A DNA stretch of 64,000 nucleotides from Dactylorhiza incarnata. Its lineage: Eukaryota > Streptophyta > Magnoliopsida > Asparagales > Orchidaceae. Each line of letters begins with the position of its first letter. The first letter of the stretch is position 1. The translations under genes were made by a program, and so were the position numbers. Below are positions 59,921 to 64,000 of this stretch, in pieces. The stretch lies in NCBI GenBank assembly GCA_033032865.1, contig JAWHQI010000074.1, forward strand, positions 9,170,501-9,234,500, given 5' to 3'. The notes beneath the pieces are model-generated. The model worked only from the letters and a program-made list of their open reading frames with translations, was not told the origin of the DNA and made no database searches.

Positions 59921-60335
59921 TGCTCTCGTTTTACTTTTTAACTTTTGTAACCGCCGGTTTCTTTTTGTTAACCGGGCGGTCAGTACTTTTGTAAACATAT
60001 TTTTGAAGAAATGAATAGAAATTTCTTACCTGTCTGGTTGTCATTCTGCTGTTACTTACTTGTGATTGATATCTTGTCTTTTTCTCTCCTTCTTCTTTTT
60101 CGCTTTTTATAATCTAGCCGCGCGGCTATCCTGATCCATTTATAGATGACGATTGAGGATCTTGGGTGGTTTATATTTAGGCCGCGCGGTTACTCCTTTT
60201 TTTTTTTAAAAAATCTCAGGATGTCCGATTTCTTGTGCGATCATAGTGTTAGGCCGAGCGGCCCCTTATTTAAAAAGAGAGATACCACATCCTTGTTGAT
60301 GCAAGTAATGATCCTTTAACTTTGAGCGATTTTGA
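59921..60335. other. Non-coding 3' flank of antisense gene 2
   Basis: No frame. Contains the perfect 14-bp palindrome TAGCCGCGCGGCTA (60115-60128) and variants near 60181 and 60250. A T run at about 60199-60208. Confidence 0.5.
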
Positions 60336-61145
60336 AATCAATCCGGGCGAACAACGCATTGCATCCAAAGATAACTTTTGCTAGGAAATCAGTCAACCCG
60401 ACCGGTTAAAATATAAACTGAACGATGATATACTCAATTCCAGAGACAACCAGATTTGATTAACTTGAAGTATTGATAGGTTCGCTCGGTCAGACTGCAA
60501 TCCGGACAACCATATGATTTGAATTTAGAAATGCCTAACTCATTATCGGACGGATAGATAGATAAGTCCAACCGGTCAGGATGAAATCCGAGCAATTACA
60601 TGTTAGATCCAGAAATACCAAACTTATAAAAGATGATTAAATCCGCCCGGTTTGAATGCCACCCGGGAAACAGATGATTAGCTTTAGAAGATTTCCAACT
60701 TGTACAACATTGATAAGACCGCACGGTTGCATAATAACCCGGGTAATCATATGCTTTGCCAGAAAATATTCCAACCTGTAATATATTGATAAGACCGCCC
60801 GGTTGCATAATAACCCGGGTAATCATATGCTTTGCCAGAAAATATTCCAACCTGTAATATATTGATAAGACCGCCCGGTTGCATAATAACCCGGGTAATC
60901 ATATGCTTTGCCAGAAAATATTCCAACCTGTAATATATTGATAAGACCGCCCGGTTACATAATAACCCGGGTAATCATATGCTTTGCCAGAAAATATTCC
61001 AACCTGTAATATATTGATAAGACCGCCCGGTTACATAATAACCCGGGTAATCATATGCCCAGATTCAGAAATACTTTCCTTAATAGACGACGAGCATACC
61101 CGCCCGGTTTGAATATAACCCTGGTGATAACATGATCAGTTTCAA
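60336..61145. repeat. 76-bp tandem array in T-right
   Basis: GATAAGACCGC starts at 60712, 60788, 60864, 60940 and 61016, exactly 76 bp apart and nearly identical. Older, more divergent units extend left to about 60340 and right to about 61140. Each unit contains CCCGGTT...AACCCGGG, an imperfect inverted repeat. Confidence 0.85.
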
Positions 61146-61170
61146 AAGATGACTTAACCTATGTTCAGTC

Positions 61171-61345
61171 AGACCGCTAGGCCTGAAATACTCAGACCGC
61201 ATGGTCTTAATACCACAACCCCTTATTGGGGTAGACGAACACCTGCACCTGTTCAACCAGACCGATCGGCCTGAAAAACTCAAACCGTCCGGTCTTAATA
61301 TCACAACCCCTTTATTGGGGTAGACGAACACCTGCACCTGTTCTA
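61171..61345. repeat. 88-bp repeat, two units, with ACCCC/GGGGT hairpin
   Basis: Units start at 61171 and 61259. Each contains ACCCC-TTATT(T)-GGGGT, then AGACGAACACCTGCACCTGTT. The first half differs between units (GACCGCTAGGCC versus GACCGATCGGCC) but stays GGCC-rich. Confidence 0.75.
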
Positions 61346-61420
61346 ACAATATTCTCCTTGAGTGATCCATATAGAAAAATCATCAGAAGTGAATGCCTCC
61401 CTGTAGGGAAGAAGAATAAT

Positions 61421-61832
61421 CCTACAGGCTCAAATGACCAAGTGGGCAGGTGGGCCTCGGCGGCGAACATTGCTTTCCTCAAGTGGTCATAAGAGCTGTA
61501 GGGAAAAAAGAAAAAATATGTACAGACTCAGATGACCAAGTGGGCAGGTGGGCCTCGGCGGCGAACATTGCTTTCCTCAAGTGGTCATAAGAGCTGTAAA
61601 CGACTCATCCGCTCTCTTGCCTAGGGTTACAAGCCGAGTTGATCAATTGGGCAGGTGGGCCTCGGCGGCGAACATTGCTTTCCTCAGAGAGATCAACTCA
61701 GTTGTGGGCCCAACTAGGTACCGTTTCGAGAGTACCTAAGAGTATTCGATGGTCACAGACTATGATGATCAGTTGGGCAGGTGGGCCTCGGCGGCGAACA
61801 TTGCTTTCCTCAGAAAGATCATCAAAGCTGTA
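61421..61832. repeat. Four hairpin units with an identical 38-nt core and covarying arms
   Basis: Identical cores at 61444-61481, 61542-61579, 61649-61686 and 61775-61812 (GGGCAGGTGGGCC...TTTCCTCA). Inner arms: ATGACCA/TGGTCAT (61434-61440 with 61484-61490; 61532-61538 with 61582-61588), GAGTTGATC/GATCAACTC (61636-61644 with 61691-61699), TGATGATC/GATCATCA (61763-61770 with 61817-61824). An outer arm ACAG(purine)CT.../...AGCTGT is also seen in units 1, 2 and 4. It lies 350-760 nt downstream of the integrase stop on the sense (minus) strand of T-right. Confidence 0.8.
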
Positions 61833-62185
61833 ACTATATCCCTTCGGGGCATGATAGAGCTGACAATCACCTAGACCTCCCTTGATGCAGGGGTGTGTCA
61901 GATATCGGCCGGGATCCAAAGTTCTGAAGACCACCGCAGCGGAATTGGCAAGCTACCACTACATGTGTGCGAAAACTCCCCGCATCACATGGTCTTGGTG
62001 GGTTTTACGCTACGACTACAATCCGAGGGGGTTCGAGCAGAATTTGGCGATATCTCAGAGGTTCGGGGAGTGAGATATGTGTGTTTATATTTATGATGCG
62101 GAGAACCATCATACAAGAAGGAAATGTCAGTATAGGGCTTTTTATTAAATACCAAAAAGAAATGTAAAGAATAAAAGAAATAGTT
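61833..62185. other. Non-coding interval next to the T-right pol stop
   Basis: No supported frame or repeat; ordinary 3' untranslated sequence of pol as far as I can see. Confidence 0.4.
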
Positions 62186-64000
62186 TCAAGGATAGAACCG
62201 TTTGAGATCGTCACCGCTCCACGTGCGTGGGATGTCTTCTCCTTCGTTGGTTTGGAGACGGTAGGCCCCATTCTTAGATACTTCTTTGATGATGAAAGGT
62301 CCTGCCCAATTAGGATCCAGCTTTCCAACATTACCAGACCTTGCTGCGGCATCCACCTTTTTTAACACCAAATCCCCGACTACAAACTGCTTTACTCTGA
62401 CATTCTTATCAAAATATTTTGCCATTCTCCTTTTAACTTCTTCCTGCCTGATTGTTGCTTCATCCTGAAGTTCCTCGATTAGATCAAGATTATGCATGAG
62501 GGCCTCACCATTTTCATCTATCCAGGATTCTGCTCCTTCTTTGGCGTAAATAACCCTTGGAGTGACTACCTCGAATTCCACAGGGACAACAGCTTCCGAG
62601 CCATGAGATAATTTGAAAGGTGTCTCCCCGGTAGCCGAAGACGGAGTAGTACGAAGGGTCCACAGGATGGAAGGAAGTTGGTCCGCCCAATTCCCTTTCT
62701 GGTTCAAGACTCTTTTCATTAAAAGCTGCCGAATTTGCCTGTTTGCCGCCTCCACTTGACCATTGGTCCTTGGATGGTGTACTGAGGCAAACCGAAGATC
62801 AATTCCTATCTGATCACAGAAGTTTATCATCTCTGGATTGTTGAATTGTGGGCCATTATCGGTGACGATTGCCAACGGAATTCCATGTCGGCAGATAATC
62901 TCTCCCCAGACGAAGTTTCTGACAATTTGGGTGGTAGTTCTTGCTAATGCTTTTGCTTCGATCCACTTACTGAAATAATCGATCATTACCAGGATAAAGC
63001 GACGTTGTCCGCTGGCCATTGGGAAAGGCCCCATAAGATCCATTCCCCATACTGCAAAAGGCCATGGCGCAGTTATTGACCTGAGTGACTGAGCAGGCAA
63101 ATGTTGAAGAGGAGCGAACTTTTGACACTGGACACATCGCTTGGCGAAGGCTTCAGCATCCTTTCTCATGGTTGGCCAGAAGTATCCTTGCCGCAGGATC
63201 CTTTTTTCTAAGGTTTTCGCCCCTGAATGGCTACCACACTCCCCAGAATGAACTTCCTGAAGTATGACCGGGATCTCCTCTTCTGAAACGCACCGTGCCG
63301 AGGGAGAAATCAGAGTTTTTCGGTACAAGACTCCTGCTATCAAGTAGTAGTAAGCCGCCTTTCTTCTGAATCTATTTTTGTCCTTGATTGATGGATGATA
63401 TTCTCCCTTTGTCAGGAACAATTCGTAGGGATCTTTCCAAGAAGGATGTTGATCGATCTGCATGAGCTCTTCTTCCTCTGTTTCTTCTGTTGCCGGGTGG
63501 AAAAGTTCTGAGGTTACTCCCCCTGATGGAAGACCAAATTTTGACAATTCGTCTGCCTCTTCATTCTGCGTTCTCGGAATATGCTCGATGATGAAGGATT
63601 TGAATTTCCCGATTTCTTTCTTAGCTAGGAATAGGTATTTTCTCAACATCGGTTCTCTTGTCTCGTAGTTCCCCAGAATCTGCGAGGCCATTACAAGAGA
63701 ATCAGTTTTCACATGAACATGTTCTATCCCAAGCTCCTTTGCGAGTCTCAGGCCGGCCAAGAGTGCTTCGTATTCGGCCTGGTTATTTGTAACTGAAAAG
63801 AAGAATTTAACAGCTTGTTCCAGCCTGATGCCGTTTGGACTGATCAAAACCACTCCGGCTCCCACGGAGTTTCTGCCAGAAGCCCCATCCACATAAATGA
63901 TCCAAGCCAAAGGAGTTTGCACTACCTGCTCTGGATTAGATTCCATTGTGTCTACCAAGAAATCTGCCAATACTTGTGCCTTTATTGCCGTTCTGGGAGT
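62186..64000 (-). CDS. T-right pol, RNase H and integrase (partial, runs off window)
   Basis: Open on the minus strand from the window edge to 62186 without a stop; the residues before Met 63970 (KAQVLADF) show it continues upstream. First domain: a DEDD RNase H of the kind Tat elements carry in addition to the RT-linked one (WIIYVDGASG, NNQAEYEALL, VKTDSLV, EEADELSKFG). Then the integrase: zinc finger HSGECGSHSG...CVQCQKF, core with WGMDLMGPFP (D), TDNGPQFNN (D) and HPRTNGQVEAANRQ (E), and C-terminal GDLVLKK...PNWAGPFII. All expected catalytic residues are present. It makes and integrates the element's cDNA in the nucleus. RT, protease, gag and 5' LTR lie outside the window. Confidence 0.92.
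   Translation of the reverse strand, partial: TPRTAIKAQVLADFLVDTMESNPEQVVQTPLAWIIYVDGASGRNSVGAGVVLISPNGIRLEQAVKFFFSVTNNQAEYEALLAGLRLAKELGIEHVHVKTDSLVMASQILGNYETREPMLRKYLFLAKKEIGKFKSFIIEHIPRTQNEEADELSKFGLPSGGVTSELFHPATEETEEEELMQIDQHPSWKDPYELFLTKGEYHPSIKDKNRFRRKAAYYYLIAGVLYRKTLISPSARCVSEEEIPVILQEVHSGECGSHSGAKTLEKRILRQGYFWPTMRKDAEAFAKRCVQCQKFAPLQHLPAQSLRSITAPWPFAVWGMDLMGPFPMASGQRRFILVMIDYFSKWIEAKALARTTTQIVRNFVWGEIICRHGIPLAIVTDNGPQFNNPEMINFCDQIGIDLRFASVHHPRTNGQVEAANRQIRQLLMKRVLNQKGNWADQLPSILWTLRTTPSSATGETPFKLSHGSEAVVPVEFEVVTPRVIYAKEGAESWIDENGEALMHNLDLIEELQDEATIRQEEVKRRMAKYFDKNVRVKQFVVGDLVLKKVDAAARSGNVGKLDPNWAGPFIIKEVSKNGAYRLQTNEGEDIPRTWSGDDLKRFYP

Noticed and set aside
61698..61934. Minus-strand frame over the hairpin array, as the reason for core conservation (protein constraint)
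   Set aside because: The four cores are spaced 98, 107 and 126 bp apart, which puts them in different frames, and single-base-identical conservation includes third positions. A protein explanation does not fit.

Overview
This window is nuclear DNA of a flowering plant, probably repeat-dense heterochromatin. I found no host gene I could name. Nearly everything is LTR retrotransposon: Ty1/copia and Ty3/gypsy proteins with plant-type primer-binding sites (PBS; tRNA-iMet and tRNA-Asp), Sirevirus-like poly-purine signals and LTRs, and a Tat-lineage gypsy element with RNase H-integrase and spliced antisense genes. I cannot identify the species.

Layout. 1-2479 is LTR-like non-coding DNA with a 158-bp tandem repeat. 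2481-6480 is an old Tat-like remnant ('T-left', + orientation): two decayed antisense genes and a 3' LTR. From 6482 to about 47290 lies one broken Ty3 element ('Gypsy-1', - strand) that later elements have invaded in nested fashion: a ~1-kb DNA transposon in its RT; a Copia element with 129-bp LTRs ('Copia-1', -) in the right inverted repeat of that transposon; then, inside Copia-1, a gag-only Sirevirus-like element ('S1', +) in pol and a non-autonomous gypsy-like element with a tRNA-Asp PBS ('X', -) in gag. 47291-54929 holds further Sirevirus-like pieces: S2 with LTR and gag, LTR fragment S3, and reverse LTR S4. 54930-64000 is the 3' half of a well-preserved Tat-like element ('T-right', -).

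A 17.75-kb segment of the nest occurs twice in direct orientation (5017-22770 and 23854-41595; about 0.2 % different by eye). The copies are separated by a 1083-bp filler made of the PBS, LTR and flank of yet another retroelement ('R'). Copy 2 joins the true right half of the nest (X 5' LTR, Copia-1 5' LTR, Gypsy-1 gag-PR-RT). Copy 1 joins the true left side.

T-right is the most intact part: an open RNase H-integrase frame running off the window, and two spliced genes on the opposite strand. Between them lie three tandem repeat families, including four copies of a 38-nt identical core. Each core is enclosed by inverted arms that differ in sequence but stay complementary. Several elements also carry clusters of CpG-containing palindromes, each element with its own core sequence.
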